DNA from: Phymatolithon calcareum
Taxonomy: Eukaryota > Rhodophyta > Florideophyceae > Hapalidiales
Direction of reading: 5' to 3'
Assembly: GCA_977006965.1 (NCBI GenBank)
Contig: OZ345365.1
Span: forward strand, 2,480,001-2,544,000
DNA: 64,000 nucleotides
How positions within the stretch are numbered: position 1 is the first letter of the stretch; the number at the start of each line of letters is the position of its first letter. Positions 1-10,388 of the stretch are shown here, piece by piece. The notes under the pieces were generated by a model. That model had not been told where the DNA came from and ran no database searches. It was given only the letters and a program-made list of their open reading frames with translations. The position numbers were made by a program, and so were the translations under genes.

Positions 1-62
1 TCAAGTCTCGACCGAGGTGTCGTAAAACCACAACCAGGGCTGGCATCCAATATATTGCATTG

Positions 63-207
63 CCAATATATTGAAAAAGTCCGAAGTCAACTACTTTAAA
101 AAATGAAAACGTAAGCGAAGGATTGTAGCGCATCGAAAAGCCTCTCAGGTGCAATGATAATTGACAAAGGGAGCTTCAATTGAACCGAAATGCAATCCAA
201 TATATTG
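63..207 (+). repeat. SINE-A retroposon copy, 5'-truncated
   Basis: About 123 bp (74-196) match a repeat seen at least eight times in this window. It runs from a GTCCGAAGTC-like start through CTCTCAGGTGCAATGATAATTGAC to an AGCTTCAAT..A end. An 11-bp direct repeat, CCAATATATTG, lies at 63-73 and 197-207 and reads as a target-site duplication. This copy is diverged from the younger copies at 18.2 and 22.0 kb and lacks a clear ATCC tail. Confidence 0.7.
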
Positions 208-440
208 CAGAAAATCTCTATTGGAGCGCTATTGTACGAGTCTGACCTTATTTCAATACGCATTGCAAAGAGATTGACTGGTATTCCCAGATGCATATCC
301 TGAATGCGAAGCAGATTTTCGATATTGCCTTCATATTGCCGGTTATGTTCTATTGCAATTCTTATTGCAAATAAAGTCGACGTCACTGTTATTGTTATTG
401 CTATTGCAGTGAACTCACAAATCAAAAAAATACTATTGCG
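208..440. repeat. TATTGC-rich segment, possible hAT-type terminal debris
   Basis: The segment is dense in TATTGC/GCAATA motifs (for example 306-440). The same motif fills the subterminal regions of the hAT-type MITE at 9.8-10.4 kb. No terminal inverted repeat is visible here, so this is at most a decayed end of a related element. Confidence 0.3.
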
Positions 441-458
441 GCAAGACCTGCTCACAGC

Positions 459-705
459 AAATCAGGCACGAGGGGCGCGTGGCACCAGCTTTGGTAGAAC
501 TAGCGCTACGCAAGCATCAAGTACATCGATGCAGATTGTCCCGTACTGTGGTCGATAGTTTACGCCAAAACTGAGCAGTACGCGTACCAGCTGGTAGAGC
601 AGCTTACGGCGGACAGCAAGCCGCTGTTGAAGTGGTTTTTGGAGTGCGCGCACATGTACGCGAAGTTCAACTTCCTATGTCGCGATGTTTCAGGCTGCCG
701 CCAAG
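459..705 (+). pseudogene. MULE transposase fragment
   Basis: One frame reads GTRGAWHQLW, then DADCPVLWSIVYAKTEQYAYQ and LVEQL..KPLLKWFLE. This parallels the MULE transposase at 38.8-40.3 kb (ITRTRCAWHLIWKNF and DRAVLWSVVYARTEQYANQ). Two stop codons interrupt the frame near 495-510, and similarity fades by about 705, just before a SINE-B copy. It is a dead internal piece of the transposase, between the second catalytic Asp and the Glu region. Confidence 0.7.
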
Positions 706-749
706 TAAGAATTGCTTGCAAATCTGAAATCACCGCGTAACACAGGACA

Positions 750-953
750 GGGGAGTACTTTTCCCCCTCGAGGTCCCGAAGGAGACCAGAGGTGGGTTTT
801 GTAGTCCACTGAATCGTGTTACGCCAACAAAAAAAGAAAATCTTTTGCAGACAGAATCCAGTCAAAGCCTCTTGGCACTAGAAACGTTGCCCCAAGCGTC
901 ATCAAATGCGTTCGTAACTTTTAAATAAAAATCTACCTTTCTTCTTCTTCTTC
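750..953 (+). repeat. SINE-B retroposon copy
   Basis: Starts with CCCCCTCGAGGTCCCGAAGG and ends with AAATAAAAATCTACC followed by (TTC)n. It is the same family as copies at 1.4-2.0, 11.8, 15.5, 21.4 and 24.0 kb. The AATAAA-like motif lies about 10 bp before the tail in every copy. No convincing target-site duplication was found for this one. Confidence 0.65.
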
Positions 954-1382
954 TTTAATGCAGGTTTCGGAGTTGTCGAACAACTCCCCATCCTTACGGC
1001 TACAGTAGACTTTAACAGATACGAGTGGTACTTGACGTCACAACAGCTCTAAGCCGCACAAAGTGCAGAGCTTCCGGGAGCTTAACATCTAAATCTCTAC
1101 GCAGCCAATCTTCAGCCGCCGTCCTTCAAAGGGATGACCCGGGTTGGAAACCATTTAGGATGCTCACGGTAGCTGGTCATCTCGTCATCTCGTTACCTTC
1201 TTTCAACTCCTTCTGTCCTCTCTCCCAGCTTCCTTGAGCATTGCGGCACACCACTCAGAGCGGAATCCGTGTACTACCAAACTACCAGAAGGTTATAGTC
1301 TTCTCCTATGGGGAGGCCGGAGCAGAGCTCTTGCCATTTCAAAAATCCCTGCCCTGGAGCGGGGAAAAATTCCTGACTCTGC

Positions 1383-1979
1383 TCTTGTCTCCTTCTAAGA
1401 CCCGGGACGTCGGTAAACTCGCCCATCGCGCTCCGGCGCACGCAAGACTGGGGACGTCAGTAACCCCCCCGCGCGGATCGGCAGGCAGGCCGAGCGAGAG
1501 TAAGTCTTGAAGAGCGGCGCGGCACGCGGACCCGAGACCTCGGTAAACTCGCCCATCGCGCTCCGGCGCACGCAAGACTGGGGACGTCAGTAACCCCCCG
1601 CGCGGATCGGCGGGCAGGCCGAGCGAGAGTAAGTCCTGAAGATCGGCGCGGCACGCGGACCCGGGACGTCGGTAAACTTGCTTCGGCGCGGGAAACGACC
1701 TCGGACGTCATAAAATTTTCCTTTCCGCACGTTCACACGATACGATGCTCTGCGTGGCCATTGAAGTGAAATGATTTTCCCCCTCGAGATCTCTCCGTTG
1801 AGATCAGAGGTAGGTTTTCTAATTTTGCTGACTATAGCCGTTTTTATGCGAAATGGAGACTCTGGGCTCTGAGTTGAGTCCTCGTGGCTCATCAGAAGTG
1901 TTGCCCCAAGCGTCTGCAGATGCGTTGGTAACACTATAATAAAAATCTCCACTTCTTCTTCTTCTTCTTGTCTCCTTCT
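1383..1979 (+). mobile_element. SINE-B element, longest copy, with tandem 5' monomers
   Basis: A 14-bp direct repeat, TCTTGTCTCCTTCT, lies at 1383-1396 and 1966-1979 and brackets about 570 bp. The 3' half is the SINE-B body (CCCCCTCGAG..., GTTGCCCCAAGCGTCTGCAG, AATAAAAATCTCC, TTC tail). The 5' half is GC-rich DNA with 2.4 tandem copies of a 130-bp unit. If the direct repeat is a true target-site duplication, the tandem units belong to the element and could act as promoter monomers, as in some LINE 5' UTRs. That role is inference. No protein-coding capacity is evident. Confidence 0.6.
1399..1715 (+). repeat. 130-bp tandem repeat, about 2.4 units
   Basis: Units start with GACCCG(G/A)GAC at 1399, 1529 and 1658. 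The first two units are 130 and 129 bp and differ at only a few positions; the third is partial and diverges after about 25 bp. Repeated GGGACGTC motifs occur inside. They lie in the 5' half of the SINE-B element described above. Confidence 0.85.
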
Positions 1980-2928
1980 TGTGACGCACAGGTGCACGCG
2001 TGGCCGGACCGGTTATGATAGCCGGCCTGTATCAAATCCGCTTAAATTCGCAAGATTTCTTCGAAATCAGTCGACGGCGGGGTTGAGTCTGGCATCTCGA
2101 GCGTGGCGAGTTCTCGATTCGGCGAGTCCCAGGCGGCCGCGTTCGCGATCGCGCCAGCCATTTCTGACGGGGTTACCGCCGAAAAAAGCGCTTTGTGCAG
2201 CTCGATCGCTGCGGCCACTTGCGCCGGCGCGGGCACGGGCGCCCGCGCCGGAAACTTGTCTTGTGTCTTTTGTGGTCCGTTCAGTCCGGTCAGCCTCTCC
2301 TCCAAACTCCCTTATCTTCTTCTTCTTAGCATTCTACTACACTCAAAACTTCTGTTTCCTTATTTAGAATTACCCGCAAACCATCTTGCACAGAGAATCC
2401 TTTCCTGCTTTCTTTCATCATCCCTGTTTGTTGCGGTATTCTATTTTTAGAAAAGGTAGGTTGGAGATATTTGATGATTTTATTTTGAGAGCTCCCAAAG
2501 CCTTACAAGGAAGGATGGTTCTCTGTTTCGCGTCCATTCTCGGCGGCTTGCTCGCTTCCCGCGAAGACGCGCAGCATCAGAAAGCACTTTGTTCCTTGGT
2601 CAACCGACCTATACTACTGTCAAAGTTGCTGAGCTCGCGATGCCTCGCCCTTCCCTAAGTTTGACATTTGATGGAATGCTAGAATGGTTTACAAAAACCA
2701 AGAAACGTATCCGCGGCAGTAAGACTCATCTGGCTTTAGGCGAAAGAAAGTTTATTGCGGCACGTCTAGAGTTTGAAGATTCTACTGTTAGCATCCAGTT
2801 CGGTATTTCAGACTATCTCTCACCAGATCGATCAATATCCATTACCTCAAGAGTTGACATGTTATTTTTTCATAAAGTTAAGATTAGAGGCCATTAGAGC
2901 ACAGGGTTTCATATAGATTTTTCATTCT
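1980..2928. other. No recognised gene; one weak small ORF
   Basis: The only ATG-started reading frame of note runs 2640-2897 on the plus strand (85 codons, starting MPRPSLSLTFDG). It has no recognisable domain and ends about 30 bp before the convergent malectin gene. An 87-codon frame on the minus strand (2042-2305) looks compositionally protein-like but matches nothing I know. Confidence 0.3.
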
Positions 2929-5900
2929 TCAGAAATACCAGTAGTCCGTGTCAGTTCCTGTAGTACTGCCCGTTCCTGTTGAAACGGTCACCTGAACCTG
3001 TTCGCTTTTGCTTCCAGCTGGGGCAACGCATGTGAATGAGTCAGTGCCGATTACCTTAACACTGGTACATGCCTTCGTTCCGAAAGTTGCAGTGGGTGAA
3101 GTGCCGAAATTGTGCCCTGTCACAAGCACAGTTGTACCGCCGCCAGCAGGTCCTCTTCGCGGCATGACGGAAATAAACAACGGTGTAGTTGGTACAGGGT
3201 AGTCCGGCTTGAGCACGAAAAAGTTATCCTTGAAAACACGACTCATGATCATCTCACCTCTTGGGCCCTCAACGATGGATAGACCGGACTTCGCCCAAAA
3301 TACCTGTGTTAGCCCGTTACTCGCAACGGTGCCAGCATCGTTAAGGACAACACGGCTGAGGCGTCCCTCGTTTCCGCCTGCGTACTTGGATAGGAATACG
3401 TTTCCCTTTAGTTTGTCGCCGAATATGTTTGACCGGTACACCATCACTCCGTTCGTAGACGACTGCAAGTTGTTGATCAACGGCTTCACGCAACTAGAAT
3501 CCTCGAACGCGCACTCAGCTGGATTTCCATTCAGTCCGCGGTTGATGCTCGGATGGCCGTGACACTTGCCCGGCTGCACGAGTATGAATTTGTCCTGGAT
3601 GGTCTTCGACGGCGCTTGCCCTCCCACACAGTCAGTGGAGAAGGTACCGAAGCTTGTGTTGGGTCCATTGTCAGTCGCGTATAATTTCCCATTCGGGTGT
3701 AGCTCCATGGCAAATGTGTTGCGAAACCCGGTGGCGTACGTTTTGCAAGTGCCGCTTTGTATCTCCGCCAACAATGGGTCTGAGCTTGTGTATACCATAT
3801 CTGTTCCAGTAGTGGGACATTCCACAAGAGCACCTGCGAGTGGGTTACTCGGATAGCCACCAAGCTTGTCGCCAGGGATTGAAATTCCTCCATTGGTAAA
3901 CCCACCAATCGACATGATCATCTTGCCGCCTGGCAAGAACTGAATCGCCTGAACTGCATGATCGTGGTTTGAGACCGGTAACCCTGTCACAACATCTGCA
4001 ACATCATTGTTGAAGCATCCGTTCGGTCCAGCCATCGTCACGGACTTCACTTTCCCGTTCTTCCAACCAATCGCCGCATCCGTGATTATGTTGTTTTCAC
4101 CCCAATAGATGGTACTGGTGGTGAAGAAGAGCTTAAGATCATTCTTGGTCGGGTTAAAGCCTAGACCGAGAACTGCGCGGGTCCACTGTTCGAACACATT
4201 CTTTTCGCATTTTTTCGTCACCTGAAGGTCCATGTTCAGAGTCAGTGCGAATATCTTGCTGTTTGTCGCACCGCAGTACAGACGACCATCTGGTCCATAC
4301 TTCACGACAGCAATTTTCTGCAACTTAAACGGCGTTCCAGCTGTAGTTTTGATGGTGTCTTCTTTGAATTTGATCGGGAACGATTCAGCAACCGTGTAGG
4401 TGAATTCGACGGTGTTAGACACACCGGCTTCGGTTGTGACGGTCACATCCACCGTACCGGAGCCCGCAGGTACACGTGCTTGGATTGAAGCAGAGCTCCC
4501 TTCCACAGTTGTGGCCTCCGCGGTACCGAACTTCACGGTCACTCCGTTCACGAACGACATTCCAGATATGAAAAGGAGCTCTTCAACACTGCCTTGCGTT
4601 TTCGAGATACCAGTGATGATTGGCAACGTGCCGGCGGAGTCATGACGAACGGTGCTCGCCGGGATGACGACACCGGAAGCGAAGAGGAACTTGAGTGAAC
4701 CTTGCACGCCAGCTGGTCGCAAGTACAGCAGTTGCCACTCTTGCAGACCCTTTGTAAACATCTTGCTCGTAGTTTCCGTGATGATATTTAGTGCCTTGGA
4801 AGTCGAGGAGCCGACTAGAATGCCTTCATGATATATCTTGACTGGGCCACTGTGAATGACTTTGTATTGAATCTCAGCGGCGGCGAGGACGTCGATGAAG
4901 AAGGAGCAGCGCACTGCAAACGAGTTTTGTTTGAACGGGAATGTTCCGAAACTGTCCGTCGTGCCAAAGTTGATATCACCAACATTTAGACCGTATTCAG
5001 GTTTCGGACCTGTTTTCTTGTTGAGCGGCAACGGCACATCGTTCAAGTTCTGTGAGCCATAGTTGTAATAGTAGCAGTAGGCACCTGGCATGGTTGCAGA
5101 GTTGACAGTGACAGTAGTAGTTTCGGATGATGAGTTACAGAATTGATCGACGACGAGCAAGGTGAGCGTTGTAACACCGACAGGGAAGTTCTGGATTGAC
5201 TTGCTGGTGGTGACGGTAACCATACCATCGGCAGCGGCATTGGGATTCGTAGGGTCTTGCCACATCCACTTGAACTCTACAATCTTTCCGTTGTCAGTAT
5301 CAGACTGGAAGTGACTATGCGAGTTTGTGCCGTCCAAGTTGACTGCCACGAAACCTTGTTTCTTAAAATCTGTTTCGACATACGGTCCACCGGCAACAGC
5401 GTGTGCGAAATGCGTTGTTTCGAACTCCGTTTCCACCTGCTTCCCACAAATGGGAGCCATTGTTGGAGCAGGGCTTGGAGTAGCAGGTATTTTGGACTCC
5501 GTTGGAATTGGTGGAGGAGACGTAAGCTGAGAGCTTGGTGCAACGCTACTGCTGCCCGACGGAGCGATTGTGATGGAGATACTCGGGGTGATCGAGGCAA
5601 TTGACGATGGAATGAAGCTTCCAGAAGGTACTGAGGTTTGACCGGGTTCAGTTGGAGACGCCGAAGCCTCGAGAGTGCTGGACTGCACCGCAGATGCGGT
5701 TGCCGAAGGGCCGGGACTTGTTGAAGGAACCACATCACTTAAACAAGACCCAAGGCCTTCTGATCCAATAAACTCATCCGCGCCCGGCCCTTCAATGATA
5801 ATACCCGAGATCATCGGATTATTTTTCCCAGCAATGCGTTCAAGACTAATCGTGAGAAAACCAGCAACCGACGAATGCAATCCAGCGTCCAGAAGATACG

Positions 5901-6324
5901 GCTTGTCGAATCCGCCGACCATTACAAATATGTCCAGCACGGTGTCCATTGTGGAAGTCTTCAGAGGAACGTCATTGATCTTGATGGTGAACTTGCGCTT
6001 GTCGATCCCGCTTCCAGGCCAGGTTTCCGCGAATAGGAGCTGCACATTGTAACTGCCGGCGGGAACGGGCAGTTTGTAGTCAAGTGTTTGTGCTTTCGTC
6101 CACCGGTGCGACTGGTAGACGGCAGCAGGGCCGATCGGCATGTCAATCGGGCGTGGTGAGGTGTACTTGAAAGAACTAGGCGTGCTGACGAACTTTCCAG
6201 TGTCACAGCGCCAGTCCGGGTCGACGTTGGGACCTCCGGCGTTGATGTTGACGACCTGAGTAGTCTGCGCAGTGCAGACGACGAGGACGGCGATGAGAAT
6301 GACGACGCGAAGGAGCGGCGCCAT
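2929..6324 (-). CDS. secreted multi-domain malectin/PA14/IPT/GSDH-like protein, paralog 1
   Basis: A single 1131-residue frame with an ATG at 6324. Residues 1-19 form a signal peptide (MAPLLRVVILIAVLVVCTAQ). Residues 20-185 resemble a malectin/CBM57 carbohydrate-binding domain. Residues 195-290 are a Ser/Thr/Pro-rich linker. Residues 291-410 look PKD-like and about 411-560 PA14-like. Residues about 570-645 form an IPT/TIG domain. Residues about 655-1035 resemble the glucose/sorbosone dehydrogenase beta-propeller (GFRNTFAMELHPNGKLYATD, then GHPSINRG). A second IPT/TIG closes the protein. It is probably extracellular or in the cell wall and may bind or oxidise sugars; function is inferred from domains only. 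It is the inverted paralog of the gene at 12278-15520, with a linker about 50 residues longer. A CTATAG motif at 6469-6474, read from the minus strand, is a weak TATA candidate. Confidence 0.9.
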   Translation of the reverse strand: MAPLLRVVILIAVLVVCTAQTTQVVNINAGGPNVDPDWRCDTGKFVSTPSSFKYTSPRPIDMPIGPAAVYQSHRWTKAQTLDYKLPVPAGSYNVQLLFAETWPGSGIDKRKFTIKINDVPLKTSTMDTVLDIFVMVGGFDKPYLLDAGLHSSVAGFLTISLERIAGKNNPMISGIIIEGPGADEFIGSEGLGSCLSDVVPSTSPGPSATASAVQSSTLEASASPTEPGQTSVPSGSFIPSSIASITPSISITIAPSGSSSVAPSSQLTSPPPIPTESKIPATPSPAPTMAPICGKQVETEFETTHFAHAVAGGPYVETDFKKQGFVAVNLDGTNSHSHFQSDTDNGKIVEFKWMWQDPTNPNAAADGMVTVTTSKSIQNFPVGVTTLTLLVVDQFCNSSSETTTVTVNSATMPGAYCYYYNYGSQNLNDVPLPLNKKTGPKPEYGLNVGDINFGTTDSFGTFPFKQNSFAVRCSFFIDVLAAAEIQYKVIHSGPVKIYHEGILVGSSTSKALNIITETTSKMFTKGLQEWQLLYLRPAGVQGSLKFLFASGVVIPASTVRHDSAGTLPIITGISKTQGSVEELLFISGMSFVNGVTVKFGTAEATTVEGSSASIQARVPAGSGTVDVTVTTEAGVSNTVEFTYTVAESFPIKFKEDTIKTTAGTPFKLQKIAVVKYGPDGRLYCGATNSKIFALTLNMDLQVTKKCEKNVFEQWTRAVLGLGFNPTKNDLKLFFTTSTIYWGENNIITDAAIGWKNGKVKSVTMAGPNGCFNNDVADVVTGLPVSNHDHAVQAIQFLPGGKMIMSIGGFTNGGISIPGDKLGGYPSNPLAGALVECPTTGTDMVYTSSDPLLAEIQSGTCKTYATGFRNTFAMELHPNGKLYATDNGPNTSFGTFSTDCVGGQAPSKTIQDKFILVQPGKCHGHPSINRGLNGNPAECAFEDSSCVKPLINNLQSSTNGVMVYRSNIFGDKLKGNVFLSKYAGGNEGRLSRVVLNDAGTVASNGLTQVFWAKSGLSIVEGPRGEMIMSRVFKDNFFVLKPDYPVPTTPLFISVMPRRGPAGGGTTVLVTGHNFGTSPTATFGTKACTSVKVIGTDSFTCVAPAGSKSEQVQVTVSTGTGSTTGTDTDYWYF

Positions 6325-7476
6325 TGTAATGCTCGCGGAGAATGACAGGCTGGAGTGGATGTTGCCAGCGGCGAAAATGGATAGCCTGCCGGTACTGCGA
6401 GGAGTGGAATTCTTGCCGGGGACGTATCTACAAATGCCGAGTGCGTGTTTCTTATGGAGCCGGTGATTCTATAGTAGGGGTTATGTTGTCCGGAAAAGCT
6501 GCAATGACCGTTTAGGTAGGATAGATCACGTTGCGGTTGAAGAGTGGGTGGTATTTCGAGAATCAGTTGAAGGTGAATAAGGATTAGCACTTGAATTTGG
6601 AATTTGTTTCAAACATATGCCTGGATTAGAGATGAGGTTCTCAGCTGGGTGACGTAGTGCGGTAATTCATACCTTTCAGTTTCTCAAAAACAATCATCGT
6701 CCTATTCATATGAGGTCATCCAAGGTGTATGAAACGAGCAGGACCATCTAGAAATCGATGTGGTCCTCAACATGGCGGGTCAGAGGCGCTACGAGGGACA
6801 GCAGACGGTCAGCTTTCAGTGTTTCACGTGGGCACCTACGTTTCTCATACGCTGAAGTGCAAAAGTAGTTAGCAATTTTCACGAGAAAGATTCCTATGCC
6901 ACAGAAGAGAGCGTCAGATTCTAGATAATTGACTCCTTTGCGAAGAGTCAGAAGGAGACTTAGATGCCATCAGGCATTTATTTATTGAAAAATTACAAAT
7001 GCACTGTATTGTCTACTTTGTGTGTGACTCAGGGCGCTATACAGTAGAGGCGGCAGTGAGCTCAATCGCAGAGCCGCCAACACTCGAGCCACGTGATTTC
7101 ATGTTCGAAGGCCATGAATGCAATAGAGGCCGTTGACCTTTATCGCTACAAAGATGGGAGTCTCTCGAATGGTGCACCATGCAAGATACGTTTGCGGCCA
7201 TGGCTTGCCGAGTTGATGAAGATTGTTTGTTTTGGCGTGAGGTGCAACATCGGTCGAAAGCACTTGCGCAAATTATGGGCCCTGACATGGTTCTGACAAC
7301 TTTATCAACATTGGTTAATGAAATGCATTTTCCGTGGGTACCCTGTTGACTATAAAATTGAACAATTTCGTCGGTTCCTCCTTTCTCATAGCCGAGGATA
7401 CTCGATGGAGAATACCCATTTATTGAGGATGGACTGTGCAGTCCTGAACCGTGTACAAACGAAGAAGTATTGAAGA
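6325..7476. other. intergenic, nothing recognised
   Basis: Contains the 5' flank of malectin paralog 1. No reading frame with recognisable content, no inverted repeat and no copy of the two short retroposon families was seen. Confidence 0.5.
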
Positions 7477-8152
7477 TAATAATAAAAAGGGATGGGATGG
7501 ATGGATTTCTGTTTTATTGAAGCTCCCCTAGTCAATTATCATTGCACCTGAGAGACTGTTCGTTGCGCTACAATCCTTCGCTTACGTTTTCATTTTGATT
7601 TCGGACCTTTTCTTTGGACGGTATCAACTGCCATTTCCAGCATCTCTTAATAATAAAAAGGGGGGATTGGATTTCTGTCCAATTGAAGCTCCCTTTGTCA
7701 ATTATCATTGCACCTGAGAGACTTTTCGTTGCGTTACAATCCTTCGCTTACGTTCTCACTTAAGTGGTTGATTTCGGACATTTTCTTTGGACAGTATCAA
7801 CTGCTATTTCCAGCATCTCTTTTTGAATATCGGAAAGTCGTTGTTTGGGCAGTAAGTTTGAAATATCCTTGAGGGATTCATGTAGCTCGGAATCTTCGTT
7901 TCTTGCTTGCTCTTGCCAGGAGTATAGGAAGCGGTGAAATAACCAGTGTGTGTTTCGCTTTTTTGAGGGTGAGAATTGGTAGCTCGTTCTTGATGGGCAG
8001 AGGAGGGCGCCGGCCCTCCCGTCCAGCGACTTTAGGAGGGAGACATGCATCCGATTCTTCTTTTGCGTTCTTCTGCGTTCTTGCGTTTACATTTGTCGTG
8101 GCATCTATGTTGCGCGCAAATAGCTCTGTAAAGGTACTAATAATAAAAAGGG
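7477..8152 (-). mobile_element. two SINE-A copies inserted in series at one target
   Basis: The direct repeat TAATAATAAAAAGGG occurs three times: 7477-7491, 7648-7662 and 8138-8152. Between the first two lies a 156-bp SINE-A copy, and between the second and third a 475-bp copy, both on the minus strand. Their AAATCC(ATCC)n-type tails lie on the left. The simplest reading is that one element inserted, then a second used the same target sequence and copied it again. The 475-bp copy is the longest in the window and holds an open frame at 7760-8050. Confidence 0.85.
7760..8050 (-). pseudogene. C-terminal coding remnant carried by SINE-A
   Basis: A 96-codon frame ends in LLPKQRLSDIQKEMLEIAVD and then CPKS, with its stop about 110 bp before the element's AATAAA-like motif. 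The copy at 21.9 kb keeps the same frame up to the same CPKS end. The repeat therefore seems to be the 3' end of a protein-coding transcript: the C-terminus of an unseen LINE ORF, or of a host gene that is repeatedly retroposed. The helical LPKQRL..I..E pattern faintly recalls BESS motifs, but I do not assign a family. Confidence 0.5.
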
Positions 8153-8560
8153 GGCAGTGCAGATAGAAAGCGTTGTACAGTTTTCTCTAGTTCGAATTTT
8201 CTCAAAACTGTGAAATCTATTAAATCTATGAGGATGCAATATCAGTTCGCAGCCACTGCATCGTAAAATCAAGTTCTTCCTTCGACAAAAGTTGAACATT
8301 ATACAGATGAGGCACAGAAATGTGACTATTTCTGAGCTCGATTGATCGACTTTGAAACAATTGCTGTCCATTACAGCCACTAGCCACGACGCACATTAAA
8401 CTGAAAGTTCAGTTCTTTATTTGGGATGCTTTTCAGGGGGCATCACAATCAGCTTTGTGCTATGGGCATTTCAATTGACCGTCATAATAATATTTTTATT
8501 CCAATAGCACGACCAAATCATTGCTTTCATGCTTTCAAATGTAATTTGAAATGTCTTTTG

Positions 8561-8684
8561 AAAATGTCCGAAGTCAACTACTTTAATGAAAACGAAAGCA
8601 AAGGATTGCAGCTCAACGAAAAGTCTCTCAGGTACATCGATAATTGACACTCGGAGCTTCAATTAAACAGAAATCCAATCCCCC
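8561..8684 (+). repeat. SINE-A copy, old
   Basis: Runs from AATGTCCGAAGTCAAC through TCTCTCAGGTACATCGATAA to ATTAAACAGAAATCC. It shares the ACTACTTTAA insertion with the copy at 63-207, so the two belong to one older subfamily. No target-site duplication was identified. Confidence 0.65.
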
Positions 8685-9810
8685 GGCCCGTGCAGTAAGA
8701 TCTTTTTCTCCGGACGAGTGGATGTTACTCGTCCATAGTAATAAAGATCTCGCAGCTTGTGGTTGGCTGCGCGCAGTGGAGGCAACAGCTCTTCGGCCAG
8801 ATTTTCGAAGTACATCTGAAACGAAATGCGAACGAGTTGATTTACACTTAGTGACAATGTAGAAGAAAAAATCTTTTTTATTCAAAAACTAAATCTGACA
8901 AAAGAAAAACAATATTCATCAAACACTTAGAGATCAATGAGATGTTTTCGTGCTCCAGAGTACATCCTTGGCTATTGTGCCTCACAATAGACATGGATGT
9001 GCACTGGAGCACGAGGGAAGCCATGCCAATGGTGTCTTGAACTCTGTGGCTTGATTTTTCGCCTAACTTCGCTCAGCTCAAGGGAAAGTGTTACAGATAA
9101 CGCTTCAGAGTCTCACTGCCCACTTCACGTCGCATTGCGCCGCAGAGATCAGCTCTGGAATGTGCTCCGCCACATATTTCGAATAGGTCCACCAAGAGCT
9201 ACTTCAGAGTGGCGGCTAGGCCACGCATGCACTCTATAGCTGAACTACAGAACCGAAACGTGCAAAGAGCTTCGAAAGTGATATAGAACGTATGGCCGAG
9301 CAGCGATGCTAACCTCACCTTGGGCAGCAGAATGCAATAAGATACAATCAAATAAGAAATCGATCTCGTGAACAGATCCCTAGCCTCCTGTATGATACTC
9401 GAACGGCTTTTTGTGAGAAGGACGATCTACAGATTACACATGTGATTTCGATTTCCACCTAGCATAATGCGTAATAGAAACTTTTTTTTTGAATTTGGAA
9501 TTTATTAAACGCCCTCAGTAACACTCATGAGACTGCAAGGGAGATGCGTTTCAGCAGCTACGTTGTAGCTTCGATCATATATTCAAATACTTGTAACCCG
9601 GGTTAACATCGTAGCCCTAGCTGCAAAAACCCTCTCCCGTAAGAGGGCAGAGGGAAAAGCTTGGGGTCCACTGATCAGATTTCCTCAATTGGCGCCTTGT
9701 CTATTCCATGTCGTCGTAAAAGACGATAGTGAAGAAGAGTAGCTTGTCTAGAGCTTTTTCAGTGATAATCGTAATAGAAACAGAGAAAAAAGTGAAATTT
9801 CTTACATTGG
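8685..9810. other. intergenic, nothing recognised
   Basis: No recognisable gene. A minus-strand open stretch at 8663-8857 (starting MSLSVNQLVRISF) is compositionally protein-like but unidentified. A short hairpin, CCCTCTCCCG..AGAGGGCAGAGGG, sits near 9630-9655. Confidence 0.4.
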
Positions 9811-10388
9811 CCTAGTATCAGGCAATGGGAGCAGTATACTGCTATTGCAATATACTGCAGTATACTGCTATTTCCGTACATTGCTTCGTCTTTTCCTATT
9901 GCAGTATACGTATTGGCCTGGTGATCGGAGTGAAGTCATGCATCAAATATACGAAGCGTCGATCCACTCTGGCTCTTTTATTTCTGTCAGTGTGTTGCGT
10001 CACTCCATTTCTACTTTTTTGTTTACACTCAGACAAGAGCTTCAAGCGCAAAACACATCAGAAACCGCTTTCGGAGATTGTTCTCCACACTCGAGAATGG
10101 CCGCCCGACCAAAGCGAGAGCACATCGTGAAAGCGCTCATGACGCAGCAATCCGACGTGGTGAAGACCATCACTACTCGGAAAGGAAACGCTCGCTCTGT
10201 AACTTGTTGGGGTTTCGGAAGATGCCGAGCAAGAGGTACTGTCGACCATGTAACAGATTCAAGCCTATTACCTCTATTGCAATAGCAATAGGATATTGAA
10301 AGTTCGAGAGCTATTGCAGTATCTATTGCACTCTTGCGGTTGGTCCCAATAAATAAGCAGTATACTGCTCCCATTGCCTGCCTAGTAT
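9811..10388. mobile_element. hAT-type non-autonomous DNA transposon (MITE)
   Basis: Perfect 25-bp terminal inverted repeats lie at 9819-9843 and 10356-10380; both read CAGGCAATGGGAGCAG... inward. They are flanked by an 8-bp direct repeat, CCTAGTAT, at 9811-9818 and 10381-10388. An 8-bp duplication and a CAGG-type terminus are typical of hAT elements. TATTGC motifs crowd both subterminal regions. The 562-bp element is too short to encode a full transposase. Confidence 0.88.
10097..10285 (+). pseudogene. possible N-terminal remnant of hAT transposase
   Basis: Inside the MITE an ATG at 10097 opens a 62-codon frame starting MAARPKREHIVKALMTQQ. It runs into the right subterminal repeats. Its position suits the residual 5' coding piece of the parent transposase left after internal deletion. 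The family is inferred from the element, not from a catalytic motif. Confidence 0.4.

Noticed and set aside
3566-3856. Identical 96-codon antisense frames in both malectin paralogs
   Set aside because: Their identity follows from the near-identical sense DNA; nothing supports translation of the antisense strand.
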